A stretch of 64,000 nucleotides of DNA from an uncultured Clostridia bacterium (GCA_934792465.1 CAKVOK010000004.1:1-64000); one strand, 5' to 3'. Positions 37,989 through 47,525 are shown, counted from the first letter of the stretch. Translations and numbers: made by a program. Notes: generated from the sequence alone by a model not told the origin.

Positions 37989-40229
37989 ATGAAAAAATTC
38001 TTAGCAGTATTTTTAGCATTACTTTTGACATCTTTCACGCTGTCCGTATATGCGGACGAAGTTTCTCATCACCACTGCGTATGCGGTGCGGTAAACTGCA
38101 CGGAAAATCACGAACAAACAGGTGCTGCGGATTGGCAGGCATGGGACGGAGATACCTCAATCTGCACGAAAACCGACGGTGCCGCAATATACCTATATCT
38201 TGAAAACAATGTTACAATAACGGAAACATTTGAAATAAGCAACGGCGTCACAGTCTTTTTCTGTCTTAACGGCAACACACTGACGATAGACAAAGAGGGC
38301 AATCCTGCCGTCCGTGTCGGTGCAAACCAAAAATTCGTACTCTGCGACTGCAAGGGAACAGGCAAAATTACCGGTGCAAAGGGGTCGGCAGCCAAGAACC
38401 AAACACGTTTCGGCACAGTAAACTGCCAATCCGGCAGCAGCTTCGTTATGTACGGCGGAAGCATAGCCGACAACGAGATTATAAAGGCAAACGGCGGCGG
38501 TATATACGTTCTCGGCGGAACATTTACCATGCACGGCGGAAGCATTAAAAACAACAAGGCTCCGAACGGCTCGGGCGGTGCAATATCCGTGGAAAACGGA
38601 AAAATATATACATACGGCGGCGAGATGAGCGGCAACAGCGCATTCAACGGCGGTGCAATACACTTAAAAGGCACAGCAGACGGCGAGATTCGTAATATAA
38701 AAGCGAATAACAACACTGCGGGCAACATGGGCGGTGCAATCTATACAGAAGCAAGGCGTATAATGAAAATCTACTCTGCCGAATTGGGATATAACAATGC
38801 AACGAACGGCGGCGGTATTTATATTAACGGCGACGTGGATGCGGATGCGAATTATACCGTAGACACCATATATACAAACATAAATGATTCCGATATACAC
38901 AACAACATTGCCGGAAACAGCGGCGGCGGTATTTATATTAACGGCGGCTACAGAAGTAATCGTGGCGCAACTATATCTAATACCGAAATACACGATAATT
39001 CCGCCGAAGCAGACGGCGGCGGTATTGTAGCCGTTCAATCCGCTTATATTAATTTAGATAGCACATCAATCGCTGACAACACTTGTAAGAACTTAGGCGG
39101 CGGTATTGCTATGTTTGACTATACTCGTCTGGCTATTTCCAAATCCGGAAGTACAACGACCTCTGAAAATATAACGACCTATATAACAGGCAACAGCGCA
39201 AAGAACGGCGGCGGCATTTACACAACCGCTCAACAGTTTATAACAAACATAAAATGCGAAATCAGGGACAACACTGCCGCAAATCTCGGAGGAGGAGTGT
39301 ACATAGGCAACAATAAGAGTACCGCTTGGCCCATCCTAAAATTCGCAACAATAACAAATAATACTGCTCTTCAGGGCGGCGGCATTTACTTAAACGAAAA
39401 TAATACCGGAGTAGCTCTCGGACTCGGCGCAGACACGTCCGTAATCGGAAACACCTCGTCCGCCGACGGCTCGGCAAACAATCTCTATCTTAACGACGGA
39501 AAAAGCTTCTGCTTCTACGTTGACGTGCTCAATCCCGTTCTAAGCGGTAACGAAATAATAGGTGTGTCAACAAACGAAACACCTACAGCTGAAAAATCTG
39601 TAGACATCGAATACGGAGCCGGCGGGGGAAATCACGCTGACGGCGACCACTCGAATCTCATAATACCGGACAACGACAGCTACAAGGTTATATACAAAGA
39701 TTATAAACATTCCCTTATTCCGAAAGACTATACCGTTACGTTCGACCCGAACAACGGCGAGGCTGTACAAACCAAAAATTTTGACTTCGGCGAGAAAGTA
39801 AGCGGATTTGACTACCCGTTACGTGACGGCTACACTTTCGACGCCTGGTATGCCAACGGGGCGGCATACAACTTCGAAAGACCCGTGACAGGCGACCTTA
39901 CTCTCACCGCAAGGTGGATTAGTTCAGACGATACGGCGATTATCGCAACCCCCAACAAAATAGTGGTTTTCAGGCTTAAAAAGCCTGCCGTGCTGTTCGT
40001 GGCAAGCTACAGCGAAAACAAGCTTTCGGATATAAAGAAAATTGAGCTTGACATTTCCGAATCCGAAGATTATATCGGTGTTCGGGAAATCGGTCTGAAT
40101 ACGGCAAACACAACAAAAATATCGGCTTTCCTGTGGGATAATTCCGACGGCAATCCTTTTGCCGGTATATCCCCTCTTTGCGAAAGTGCGGCAGCCGAAA
40201 TTTACGAAGCCGAAAGCGATATATCATAA
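37989..40229 (+). CDS. Secreted parallel beta-helix surface protein with Listeria-Bacteroides repeat
   Basis: A 746-residue exported protein. The signal peptide MKKFLAVFLALLLTSFTLSVYA is cut before DEV. A short His/Cys-rich segment (HHHCVCGAVNC, about 27-37) follows. Residues about 60-510 form a right-handed beta-helix with at least ten GG(G/A)(I/V) turns such as GGGIYVLGG, GGAIHLKG and GGGIYINGG. Residues about 575-637 are one Listeria-Bacteroides (InlB-type B) repeat (YTVTFDPNNGEAVQ...DAWYANG...LTARW). The C-terminal region (about 650-746) resembles the tail of other clostridial surface proteins. No LPXTG is present. Adhesion or polysaccharide binding is inference. Confidence 0.8.
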   Translation: MKKFLAVFLALLLTSFTLSVYADEVSHHHCVCGAVNCTENHEQTGAADWQAWDGDTSICTKTDGAAIYLYLENNVTITETFEISNGVTVFFCLNGNTLTIDKEGNPAVRVGANQKFVLCDCKGTGKITGAKGSAAKNQTRFGTVNCQSGSSFVMYGGSIADNEIIKANGGGIYVLGGTFTMHGGSIKNNKAPNGSGGAISVENGKIYTYGGEMSGNSAFNGGAIHLKGTADGEIRNIKANNNTAGNMGGAIYTEARRIMKIYSAELGYNNATNGGGIYINGDVDADANYTVDTIYTNINDSDIHNNIAGNSGGGIYINGGYRSNRGATISNTEIHDNSAEADGGGIVAVQSAYINLDSTSIADNTCKNLGGGIAMFDYTRLAISKSGSTTTSENITTYITGNSAKNGGGIYTTAQQFITNIKCEIRDNTAANLGGGVYIGNNKSTAWPILKFATITNNTALQGGGIYLNENNTGVALGLGADTSVIGNTSSADGSANNLYLNDGKSFCFYVDVLNPVLSGNEIIGVSTNETPTAEKSVDIEYGAGGGNHADGDHSNLIIPDNDSYKVIYKDYKHSLIPKDYTVTFDPNNGEAVQTKNFDFGEKVSGFDYPLRDGYTFDAWYANGAAYNFERPVTGDLTLTARWISSDDTAIIATPNKIVVFRLKKPAVLFVASYSENKLSDIKKIELDISESEDYIGVREIGLNTANTTKISAFLWDNSDGNPFAGISPLCESAAAEIYEAESDIS

Positions 40230-40243
40230 TATACTTTACCGGG

Positions 40244-40277
40244 GGCTGCTGCAAAACAATTTCGTTTTGCAGCACCC
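40244..40277 (+). terminator. Terminator after the beta-helix gene
   Basis: TGCTGCAAAAC (40247-40257) pairs perfectly with GTTTTGCAGCA (40264-40274), extended by GG/CC, then TCTTTACATTTTATT. A member of the GCAAAAC hairpin family. Confidence 0.85.
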
Positions 40278-40376
40278 TCTTTACATTTTATTCCACAAAA
40301 AATATTAAAACCGGCAAATTTGAAAACTAATACATTATTGCAGGTTGAATATGTCGAATTTTGTTTAAAACGCATA

Positions 40377-40405
40377 TTGACTTTTTTTTCACAAAGTAGT
40401 ATAAT
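40377..40405 (+). promoter_or_regulatory. Promoter of the mdh-fum-hdr-flx-frd operon
   Basis: TTGACT (40377-40382), 17 bp, perfect TATAAT (40400-40405), 160 bp before the first gene. A weaker TATACT at 40515-40520, closer to the gene, could be a second start. The long leader has no structure I can name. Confidence 0.75.
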
Positions 40406-40565
40406 CATATTGAATGGGCAAAATGCCCGTTTATATTGGTTTTTCGGCTGCAATATCAGTAATAACAATACCTATATGCCAAAATCGGCAATTCCAAAAT
40501 TGCTCGAATTGTGGTATACTTGATTATAAAGGGAAAAACCGAAAATGTAAAATGAGAGGTGCAGT

Positions 40566-41510
40566 ATGAACAAAATATCTATCATAGGAACAGGCAGCGT
40601 AGGCGCAACAATAGCATATACGCTCACCGTAATGGGAATGGCTTCCGAAATCGTTATGATTGACATTAACAACGAAAAAGCATTGGGAGAGGCACTTGAC
40701 ATAAGGCAGGGAACGCCGTTTTGCGGAGCCTGTTCGGTATACGCCGGCGACTATCGCGACGCAGTGGATTCCGACATTGTAATCTTAACCTCCGGTATCG
40801 CAAGAAAACCGGGTCAGACAAGACTTGAACTCGCTCAGACAAATGTAAACATTACAAAATCCATAATTCCGGAAATAACAAAATATGCCCCGAATGCCAT
40901 ATACATAATAGTAAGTAATCCGGTTGACGTTTTAACCTATACATTCATGAAGTTTTCGGAGCTTCCGGAAAACCACATCATAGGTTCGGGTACGATACTC
41001 GATACGGCGCGTCTGCGTGCAAGGCTTTCCGAATATTATAATATCAACCAGGGCAACGTTCACGCATACGTATTCGGCGAACACGGCGATTCTTCATTCA
41101 TTCCGTGGTCGGTTGCGAATATCTCGAATGTGCCTATAGGCGAATGTCACAATCTTATTTCAACTCCGGGAATAGAAAGTCCCGCACTCGACTTCGAAGA
41201 TATAGAACAATATGTAAGAAAATCCGGCGGACGCGTTATAGCACGCAAGGGCGCAACGTTCTATGCCGTTTCGGTTTCGGTTTGCCATATATGCAAATGC
41301 ATATTAAGCGGAATTGATACCACAATGACGGTTTCGACTATGATGCACGGCGAATACGGCATCAAAGACGTATGCTTAAGCACACTTAACATGATAGGCC
41401 GTGACGGCGTAAGAGGAAAAATAAACGTTCCTCTGACGGACGAAGAGGTAGCTAAGCTTCAGCACAGTGCAGATACACTCAAAGACGTAATCAAAAATCT
41501 TGATATATAA
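40566..41510 (+). CDS. Malate dehydrogenase-like enzyme of the LDH/MDH superfamily
   Basis: A 314-residue NAD-dependent 2-hydroxyacid dehydrogenase. The Rossmann GTGSVG is at 8-13, catalytic Asp146/Arg149 are in LDTAR, and His173 is in GEHGDSS. Overall look is lactate-dehydrogenase-like (GSGTILDTARLR). At the specificity-loop position where LDHs carry Gln (Gln102 in standard numbering) this protein has Arg80 (GIARKPGQTR). Gln102Arg is the known switch from pyruvate to oxaloacetate. It is followed 16 bp later by fumarase and then fumarate reductase, which also favours malate/oxaloacetate. Lactate dehydrogenase remains the alternative. Confidence 0.8.
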   Translation: MNKISIIGTGSVGATIAYTLTVMGMASEIVMIDINNEKALGEALDIRQGTPFCGACSVYAGDYRDAVDSDIVILTSGIARKPGQTRLELAQTNVNITKSIIPEITKYAPNAIYIIVSNPVDVLTYTFMKFSELPENHIIGSGTILDTARLRARLSEYYNINQGNVHAYVFGEHGDSSFIPWSVANISNVPIGECHNLISTPGIESPALDFEDIEQYVRKSGGRVIARKGATFYAVSVSVCHICKCILSGIDTTMTVSTMMHGEYGIKDVCLSTLNMIGRDGVRGKINVPLTDEEVAKLQHSADTLKDVIKNLDI

Positions 41511-41526
41511 GAAAGGCGGAAGAAAA

Positions 41527-42903
41527 ATGGAATACCGTATTGAACACGATTCAATGGGAGAAATGAAAGTCCCTGCCGACAAGCTTTGGGCGGCACAGAC
41601 TCAGAGAAGTCACGAAAATTTCAAAATCGGTGTTGACATAGAAACAATGCCGAGAGAAATCACACACGCATTCGGAATTTTGAAAAAAGCCGCAGCTCTG
41701 GCAAACGCAGAGCTTAAACCCGAGAAAATGACGAAAGAAAAGCTCGGCGCAATCGCCGAAGCCTGCGACGAAGTTATCGCCGGCAAGCTTAACGATAATT
41801 TCCCGCTCGTTGTATGGCAGACAGGTTCTGGCACACAGTCGAACATGAATGCAAACGAAGTTATCGCAAACCGTGCAAATCAGATTGCCGGTGAAAAAAT
41901 CTGCCACCCGAACGATGATATAAACATGAGCCAGTCCTCGAACGATACGTTCCCGACGGCAATGCACATTTCGGCAGTATGCGCCATAGAAGACAAGCTT
42001 CTCCCGGCGGTCGAAACACTTATTGCTACGTTCAAACGCCTTGAAGAAGAAAACGAAGGCATAGTAAAATCCGGAAGAACACATCTCCAGGACGCAACAC
42101 CGATAAAGTTCAGCCAGGAAATATCCGGCTGGAGAGCGAGCCTTGAAAGAGATGCGGAACTTCTGAAAATGGCAGTAAAACCGCTCTACGAGCTTGCACT
42201 CGGCGGAACAGCCGTAGGCACGGGACTTAATGCACCGAAAGGATTTTCGGAGCTTGTTGCGAAAAAGGCTGCCGAGCTCACGGGCAAACCGTTCGTAACG
42301 GCAGAAAACAAATTCCACGCATTAACCTCGAAAGACGAAATCGTTTTCGCTCACGGTGCAATCAAAGCGACTGCCTGCGATATGATGAAGATTGCAAACG
42401 ACGTCCGCTGGCTTGCTTCCGGCCCTCGCGACGGTCTCGGCGAAATCCATATCCCCGAAAACGAACCGGGCTCTTCCATAATGCCGGGCAAGGTTAATCC
42501 TACGCAGTGCGAAGCCGTTACCATGGTTGCCGTACAGGTTATGGGTAATGACGTTGCAGTGGGAATTGCAGCTTCGCAGGGCAATTTCGAGCTTAACGTA
42601 TTTATGCCCGTTGCGGCATACAATTTCCTGCAATCGGCTCGTCTGCTTGCGGAAGCCATAGTTTCGTTCAATATAAACTGCGCTGTCGGAATTACGGCAA
42701 ACAAAGATAAAATGTATCACAATCTGCACAACTCGCTTATGCTCGTAACCGCCCTCAATCCTTATATAGGATACGAGAATGCGGCAAAGACGGCAAAGAA
42801 AGCATTCAAAGATAATATTTCACTGAAAGAAGCTTGCGTTGAACTCGGATTCCTTACAGAAGAAAAGTTTGACGAGGTATTTCATCCGGAGCAGATGGTT
42901 TGA
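41527..42903 (+). CDS. fumC: Fumarate hydratase, class II
   Basis: A 458-residue iron-independent fumarase interconverting malate and fumarate. The superfamily signature GSSIMPGKVNPTQCE is present, and SGRTHLQDATPIKFSQE and QTGSGTQSNMNANEVIANRA form the other two active-site regions. ATG at 41527 with AAAGGCGGA is chosen over 41500, which overlaps the previous gene. Class II fumarase among clostridia with class I enzymes is unremarkable. Position between mdh-like and hdr genes ties it to a reductive C4 pathway. Confidence 0.96.
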   Translation: MEYRIEHDSMGEMKVPADKLWAAQTQRSHENFKIGVDIETMPREITHAFGILKKAAALANAELKPEKMTKEKLGAIAEACDEVIAGKLNDNFPLVVWQTGSGTQSNMNANEVIANRANQIAGEKICHPNDDINMSQSSNDTFPTAMHISAVCAIEDKLLPAVETLIATFKRLEEENEGIVKSGRTHLQDATPIKFSQEISGWRASLERDAELLKMAVKPLYELALGGTAVGTGLNAPKGFSELVAKKAAELTGKPFVTAENKFHALTSKDEIVFAHGAIKATACDMMKIANDVRWLASGPRDGLGEIHIPENEPGSSIMPGKVNPTQCEAVTMVAVQVMGNDVAVGIAASQGNFELNVFMPVAAYNFLQSARLLAEAIVSFNINCAVGITANKDKMYHNLHNSLMLVTALNPYIGYENAAKTAKKAFKDNISLKEACVELGFLTEEKFDEVFHPEQMV

Positions 42904-42925
42904 TAATATAAATTGGAGGTAGAAA

Positions 42926-43735
42926 ATGAAAGTCAGTTATTTCCCCGGCTGTACCCTCCGTACAAAGGCAAAGAACCTCGATATGTACGCACGCAAATGT
43001 GCGGAAATACTCGGGTTTGAACTTTGCGAAATTGAGAATTGGCAATGCTGCGGCGGCGTTTTCATCAGCGCAAAAGATGAAATCGCCTCCAAGCTTTCGA
43101 GCGTTCGTGCGCTCACGGCGGCAAGAGATGCCGCACAGCCTTTGGTTACGGTATGTTCAGCCTGTCATAATGTAATAAAACAGACAAATCATGCGATGAA
43201 CACAGACGAAGATTTCGCCAAAAAGGTGAATCTTTATATGTCGCAGGACAAAAATCCGTCCGAGCCGTATAACGGCGAAACGGAGGTATATCACTATCTT
43301 GAATTTCTGAAAGATAAAGTCGGATTCGACAAAATAAAAGAAGCGGTAAAAAATCCGCTTTCGGGCAGAAAAATCGCCGCATATTACGGCTGTATGCTTC
43401 TTCGCCCCGGCAAGGTCATGGCGTTTGACGATGTTGAAAATCCGCATATTATGGAAGATTTCATAAAAGCTCTCGGTGCGGAACCGGTGGTTTATCCGCT
43501 CAGAAACGAATGCTGCGGAGGATATGCGGCTCTTGAAGACGCAGACCTCACAAAGAAAAAAGCAAATGCGGTAAGCGACAGCGCCGCAAATGCCGGTGCG
43601 GAAGCAATCGTAACGGCTTGTCCGCTCTGCAAATACAATCTTGTGAAGAACGGAAGCACCGTTCCGGTAGTATATTTCACCGAACTGCTTGCGGAAGCTC
43701 TCGGAGTAAAGGAGGATACGTATGCAGAACAATAA
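42926..43735 (+). CDS. hdrB: HdrB-like subunit, CCG-domain cluster protein
   Basis: A 269-residue homolog of heterodisulfide reductase subunit B. Both CCG motifs are complete: Cys9, Cys41/42, Cys77/80, and Cys156, Cys196/197, Cys232/235. These bind the two noncubane [4Fe-4S] clusters that reduce disulfides in methanogens. Retention of all ligands argues that the site is still catalytic or carries electrons. It overlaps hdrC by 14 bp. It follows fumC by 22 bp with TTGGAGG and no terminator, so one operon. The natural acceptor in this bacterium is unknown, as coenzymes M and B are not expected. Confidence 0.93.
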   Translation: MKVSYFPGCTLRTKAKNLDMYARKCAEILGFELCEIENWQCCGGVFISAKDEIASKLSSVRALTAARDAAQPLVTVCSACHNVIKQTNHAMNTDEDFAKKVNLYMSQDKNPSEPYNGETEVYHYLEFLKDKVGFDKIKEAVKNPLSGRKIAAYYGCMLLRPGKVMAFDDVENPHIMEDFIKALGAEPVVYPLRNECCGGYAALEDADLTKKKANAVSDSAANAGAEAIVTACPLCKYNLVKNGSTVPVVYFTELLAEALGVKEDTYAEQ

Positions 43736-44108
43736 TCTGAAAGAACAGGTTCTTCGCATGAGCGGAGTAAACCCCCGCAAATGTATGCGCTGCGGAAAAT
43801 GCTCCGGCACGTGTCCGTCGTATGACGAAATGGAATATCATCCGCACCAGTTCGTATACATGGTGGAAAACGGCGACCTCGAAACGCTGATGAAATCCGA
43901 TTCCGTGTATAAATGCCTTTCCTGCTTTGCCTGTGTGGACAGATGCCCGAGAGGCGTTGAGCCGGCGAAGCTTATAGAAGCGTTAAGACTGTGCGTAATA
44001 CGCCAAAAAGGTGCAAATCACCTGAAAGCGGACGACATTCCGCAGCTTATAGACGATGATATGCCGCAGCAGGCATTAATGAGTGCGCTGCGTAAATATT
44101 CCAAATAA
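43722..44108 (+). CDS. hdrC: HdrC-like iron-sulfur subunit
   Basis: A 128-residue protein with two cubane cluster motifs, Cys21/24/27/31 (CMRCGKCSGTC) and Cys65/68/71/75 (CLSCFACVDRC). HdrC passes electrons between HdrA and HdrB. At 128 residues it is a short form without membrane helices. It overlaps hdrB and precedes hdrA by 17 bp. Confidence 0.93.
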   Translation: MQNNNLKEQVLRMSGVNPRKCMRCGKCSGTCPSYDEMEYHPHQFVYMVENGDLETLMKSDSVYKCLSCFACVDRCPRGVEPAKLIEALRLCVIRQKGANHLKADDIPQLIDDDMPQQALMSALRKYSK

Positions 44109-44125
44109 GAAAGGAGAAACAAACC

Positions 44126-46120
44126 ATGCAAAGAATTGGAGTTTTTGTCTGCCACTGCGGTACGAATATTGCCGGAACGGTAGATGTTAAAACAGTTGCC
44201 GAAACATTGAAAAACGAACCCGGTGTTGTTTTCTCCACAGATTATCAATATATGTGTTCGCAGGCAGGGCAGGACATGATAAAGAATGCCGTTGCCGAAA
44301 ATAAACTTACCGGAATCGTTGTCTGTTCCTGTTCGCCCCGTATGCACGAAGCTACGTTCCGCAAAACGGCGGCAGCAGCCGGACTTAATCCGTATATGGT
44401 GGAAATCGCCAACATACGCGAGCAATGCTCATGGGTTCACAAGGATATACCCACAGGCACGGAAAAAGCCATTATTCTGGCAAAAGCGGCTGTTGCAAAG
44501 GTAAATCTTAATGCACCGCTCACACCGGGCGAAAGCCCCGTTACAAAACGTGCGCTTGTCATAGGCGGTGGTATCGCCGGAATCCAGACGGCTCTCGACA
44601 TTGCAGACGCAGGATTTCCTGTTGATATTGTGGAAACAAAGCCGACTATCGGCGGAAAAATGGCACAGCTTGACAAAACGTTTCCTACGCTCGACTGTGC
44701 GGCGTGTATCTTAACGCCGAAAATGGTTGATGTGGCGCAGAACGATAAAATCCGTATCTTCTCATATTCCGAAGTGACGGACGTAAAAGGCTTTGTCGGC
44801 AATTTTGACGTAACGATAAAACGCAAAGCAAGATACGTAAAAGAGGACGTATGTACGGGCTGCGGAGCTTGTACGGAAAAATGTCCGCAGAGAAAAGTGC
44901 CGAACGAATTTAATCTCGGCATGGATAACCGCCGTGCAATCTACATTCCGTTTGCACAGGCTGTTCCGAAGGTTGCGACAATAGACCCGAACTACTGTAT
45001 GATGCTTAAAAACGGCAAATGCGGCGTATGCTCCAAGGTATGTACCGCAGGCGCAATAGATTACAATGCAAAAGACGAATTTATAGAAGAACGCTACGGC
45101 GCAATCGTTGCCGCAACGGGATTCAACCCAATTTCCATGGAAAAATTCGATGAATTTGCATATTCGCAGTCGAAAGACGTTATAACCTCGCTGGAGCTTG
45201 AACGTCTTATGAATGCCGCAGGTCCTACGGGAGGAACATTGCTTCGTCCGTCCGACGGCGAACATCCGCATACCATAGTGTTCGTTCAGTGCGTAGGCTC
45301 GAGATGCGAAGCCTGCGCCGAAAAAGGCAAGGAATACTGCTCAAAAATATGTTGTATGTACACTGCGAAGCACGCAATGCTCATACGCGACAAATACCCC
45401 GATACGGACGTATACGTATTCTATATAGACGTGCGTACTCCGGGCAAGAACTTTGATGAATTTTATCGCCGTGCGGTTGAAGAATACGGCGTACATTATA
45501 TAAAAGGTATGGTCGGAAAAGTATCTCCGGAAAACGGAAAGCTTAAAGTCCGGGCGTCCGACCTGCTCGACGGAAAGCAGCTTCATATAGATGCCGACCT
45601 TGTCGTTCTTGCGGCGGCAATCGAGCCGGATAAATCGGCAAGACCGCTTGCGACAATGCTTACGGCAAGCATGGATACGAACGATTTCTTCACGGAAGCG
45701 CACCCGAAACTCCGTCCCGTGGAAAGCCCTACGGCAGGCGTGTTCCTCTCCGGAGCGTGCCAGGGCCCGAAAGATATTCCGGAAACCGTATCCCAGGCAG
45801 GAGCGGCGGCTTCAAAGGTTATCGGACTGCTCTGCAAGGATAAGCTTGTCGGAAACCCATGTATAGCACATTCGGACGAAATGATGTGCAACGGCTGTTC
45901 GACCTGTGAAAAAGTATGTCCATACGGCGCTATAACATATCAGGATAAAGAATTCAGAATGCCCGACAGAACAACGAAAGTAAGACGTGTTGCCGTTGTA
46001 AACGAAGCCGTATGCCAGGGCTGCGGCGCCTGCACGGTCGCTTGTATGTCCGGTGCAATGGATCTCAGAGGATTCACAAGCAAACAGATTATGGCGGAGG
46101 TGGACGCAATATGCAAATGA
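44126..46120 (+). CDS. hdrA: HdrA-like flavoprotein, electron-bifurcating core
   Basis: A 664-residue HdrA. It has an N-terminal FVCHCGTN motif, an FAD domain with VIGGGIAGIQTALD (about 147-160) and TFPTLDCAACILTPKM, an inserted ferredoxin domain (CTGCGACTEKCP about 247; CGVCSKVC about 300), the GSRCEACAEKGKEYC region (about 390) and two C-terminal [4Fe-4S] motifs (CNGCSTCEKVCP, CQGCGACTVAC). In HdrA enzymes this FAD splits electron pairs between a high-potential acceptor and ferredoxin. The stop overlaps the flxD start by 10 bp. Confidence 0.94.
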   Translation: MQRIGVFVCHCGTNIAGTVDVKTVAETLKNEPGVVFSTDYQYMCSQAGQDMIKNAVAENKLTGIVVCSCSPRMHEATFRKTAAAAGLNPYMVEIANIREQCSWVHKDIPTGTEKAIILAKAAVAKVNLNAPLTPGESPVTKRALVIGGGIAGIQTALDIADAGFPVDIVETKPTIGGKMAQLDKTFPTLDCAACILTPKMVDVAQNDKIRIFSYSEVTDVKGFVGNFDVTIKRKARYVKEDVCTGCGACTEKCPQRKVPNEFNLGMDNRRAIYIPFAQAVPKVATIDPNYCMMLKNGKCGVCSKVCTAGAIDYNAKDEFIEERYGAIVAATGFNPISMEKFDEFAYSQSKDVITSLELERLMNAAGPTGGTLLRPSDGEHPHTIVFVQCVGSRCEACAEKGKEYCSKICCMYTAKHAMLIRDKYPDTDVYVFYIDVRTPGKNFDEFYRRAVEEYGVHYIKGMVGKVSPENGKLKVRASDLLDGKQLHIDADLVVLAAAIEPDKSARPLATMLTASMDTNDFFTEAHPKLRPVESPTAGVFLSGACQGPKDIPETVSQAGAAASKVIGLLCKDKLVGNPCIAHSDEMMCNGCSTCEKVCPYGAITYQDKEFRMPDRTTKVRRVAVVNEAVCQGCGACTVACMSGAMDLRGFTSKQIMAEVDAICK

Positions 46121-46545
46121 ATGAATATAAACCGCTGATAGTGGCATTTTGCTGCAACTGGTGTTCGTATGCCGGCGCAGACCTCGCCGGAAACAACAGA
46201 CTTAATTACCCGGCAGATGTTAAGATAATACGTGTGCCGTGTTCATGCAGAGTAAACCCGATGTTTATTCTCCGTGCGTTCCAGAGAGGCGCAGACGGCG
46301 TTATAATATGCGGCTGCCATCCCGGCGACTGCCATTATACATCCGGTAACTACTATACGCGCCGCCGTATGGCACTGCTGTTCTCCATGCTCGATTATCT
46401 CGGCATCGAGAAAGAACGCACCCGTGTGGAATGGGTAAGTGCGGCGGAGGGTGCAAAGTTTGCCGCAACAATGAATGATTTCGCCGAAAAGGTTGCCGCC
46501 TTGGGCGAAAACAAAAGATTGGAGGATTTGCGATGCAGGAAATAA
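46111..46545 (+). CDS. flxD: FlxD/MvhD-like [2Fe-2S] subunit
   Basis: A 144-residue protein of the MvhD family, which links an electron-input enzyme to HdrA. The cluster cysteines are Cys14/15/18 (FCCNWCSY), Cys44/46 (CSC), and Cys67/69/74 (CGCHPGDCHY). The start is ATG at 46111 with GGAGGT nine bases upstream, inside the end of hdrA. It overlaps flxC by 13 bp. With no hydrogenase genes nearby, the Flx proteins are the likely electron donors. Confidence 0.9.
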   Translation: MQMNEYKPLIVAFCCNWCSYAGADLAGNNRLNYPADVKIIRVPCSCRVNPMFILRAFQRGADGVIICGCHPGDCHYTSGNYYTRRRMALLFSMLDYLGIEKERTRVEWVSAAEGAKFAATMNDFAEKVAALGENKRLEDLRCRK

Positions 46546-47525
46546 CACGTGAAGTTCTCGTATCAAAGGCTGCCGAGCTTCTGAAAAACGGCACTGTAGA
46601 CCGTGTCCTCGGCTGGAAAAAGGGAGAATTTGACTATGACGTAACCCCGGCGGTGTTCGGCACTGCGGAGGAGCTGGAAAAAGATTTTGTATGGAATGAT
46701 TTTTGCGGCGCAAACTTCTCGAAATACCTCGTTTGCGAAACGGGCAAAAGCGAAAACAAGGTTCTTGTTTTCTTAAAACCGTGTGATACGTACAGCTTCA
46801 ATCAACTGCTTACGGAACACAGATTCGACAGAGAAAAGGTATATGCCGCAGGCATTCCGTGCAGCGGAATGCTTGATATAAGCAAGATAAAAGAAAACGC
46901 CGAGGGCATTGTGGAAATAACGGATAAAGGCGACACAGTCGAAGCGGAAACGCTATACGACGGCGTTGTAACACTGAACCGTGCTGATGCACTTCCGGAC
47001 AGATGCGCAAACTGCAAATCGAAGAAACACGTTGCATATGACGAGCTTTTGGGTTCGGACGGAGAAGTTCTCGATTCCGCAAGATTTGATGAAGTTGAAA
47101 AGCTGGAGAAAATGACGGCGGACGAACGCTTTGCATTCTGGCAGAACGAGCTTTCACGCTGTATTCGCTGCAATGCGTGCCGTGACGTATGTCCTGCCTG
47201 CACCTGCGAAAAATGCGTATTCGACAATCCGAATTCCGGAGTTGAAAACAAAGCGGCTGCAAACTCGTTTGAAGAAAAAATGTTCCATATCATACGTGCA
47301 TTCCACGTTGCGGGACGTTGTACAGACTGCGGCGAATGTTCGAGAGTTTGTCCTCAGCACATACCGCTTCATCTGCTCAACCGTAAATTTATCAAGGATA
47401 TTGATAATTTCTACGGCGAATATCAGGCAGGTGCGGAAGTCGGAAGCCGTGCGCCTATAGTTAATTACACAACTGACGATTTGGAACCCGGCGAAGCTGT
47501 TGAAAGAGGTGATGAGAATGCGTAA
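46533..47525 (+). CDS. flxC: FlxC-like 4Fe-4S dicluster protein
   Basis: A 330-residue iron-sulfur protein of the sulfite/sulfur-reductase subunit A type. The N-terminal half contains LVFLKPCDTYSFNQLL and GIPCSGMLD; the C-terminal half has CIRCNACRDVCPACTCEKC (about 210-228) and CTDCGECSRVCP (about 264-275), two cubane clusters. In Flx-Hdr systems FlxB and FlxC carry electrons from the NADH-oxidising FlxA to FlxD/HdrA. The assignment as FlxC rather than FlxB rests on gene order. Confidence 0.8.
   Translation: MQEITREVLVSKAAELLKNGTVDRVLGWKKGEFDYDVTPAVFGTAEELEKDFVWNDFCGANFSKYLVCETGKSENKVLVFLKPCDTYSFNQLLTEHRFDREKVYAAGIPCSGMLDISKIKENAEGIVEITDKGDTVEAETLYDGVVTLNRADALPDRCANCKSKKHVAYDELLGSDGEVLDSARFDEVEKLEKMTADERFAFWQNELSRCIRCNACRDVCPACTCEKCVFDNPNSGVENKAAANSFEEKMFHIIRAFHVAGRCTDCGECSRVCPQHIPLHLLNRKFIKDIDNFYGEYQAGAEVGSRAPIVNYTTDDLEPGEAVERGDENA

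Noticed and set aside
40566..41510. Plain L-lactate dehydrogenase
   Set aside because: Overall LDH-like, but Arg at the Gln102 position and the operon context favour malate; kept as an alternative only.
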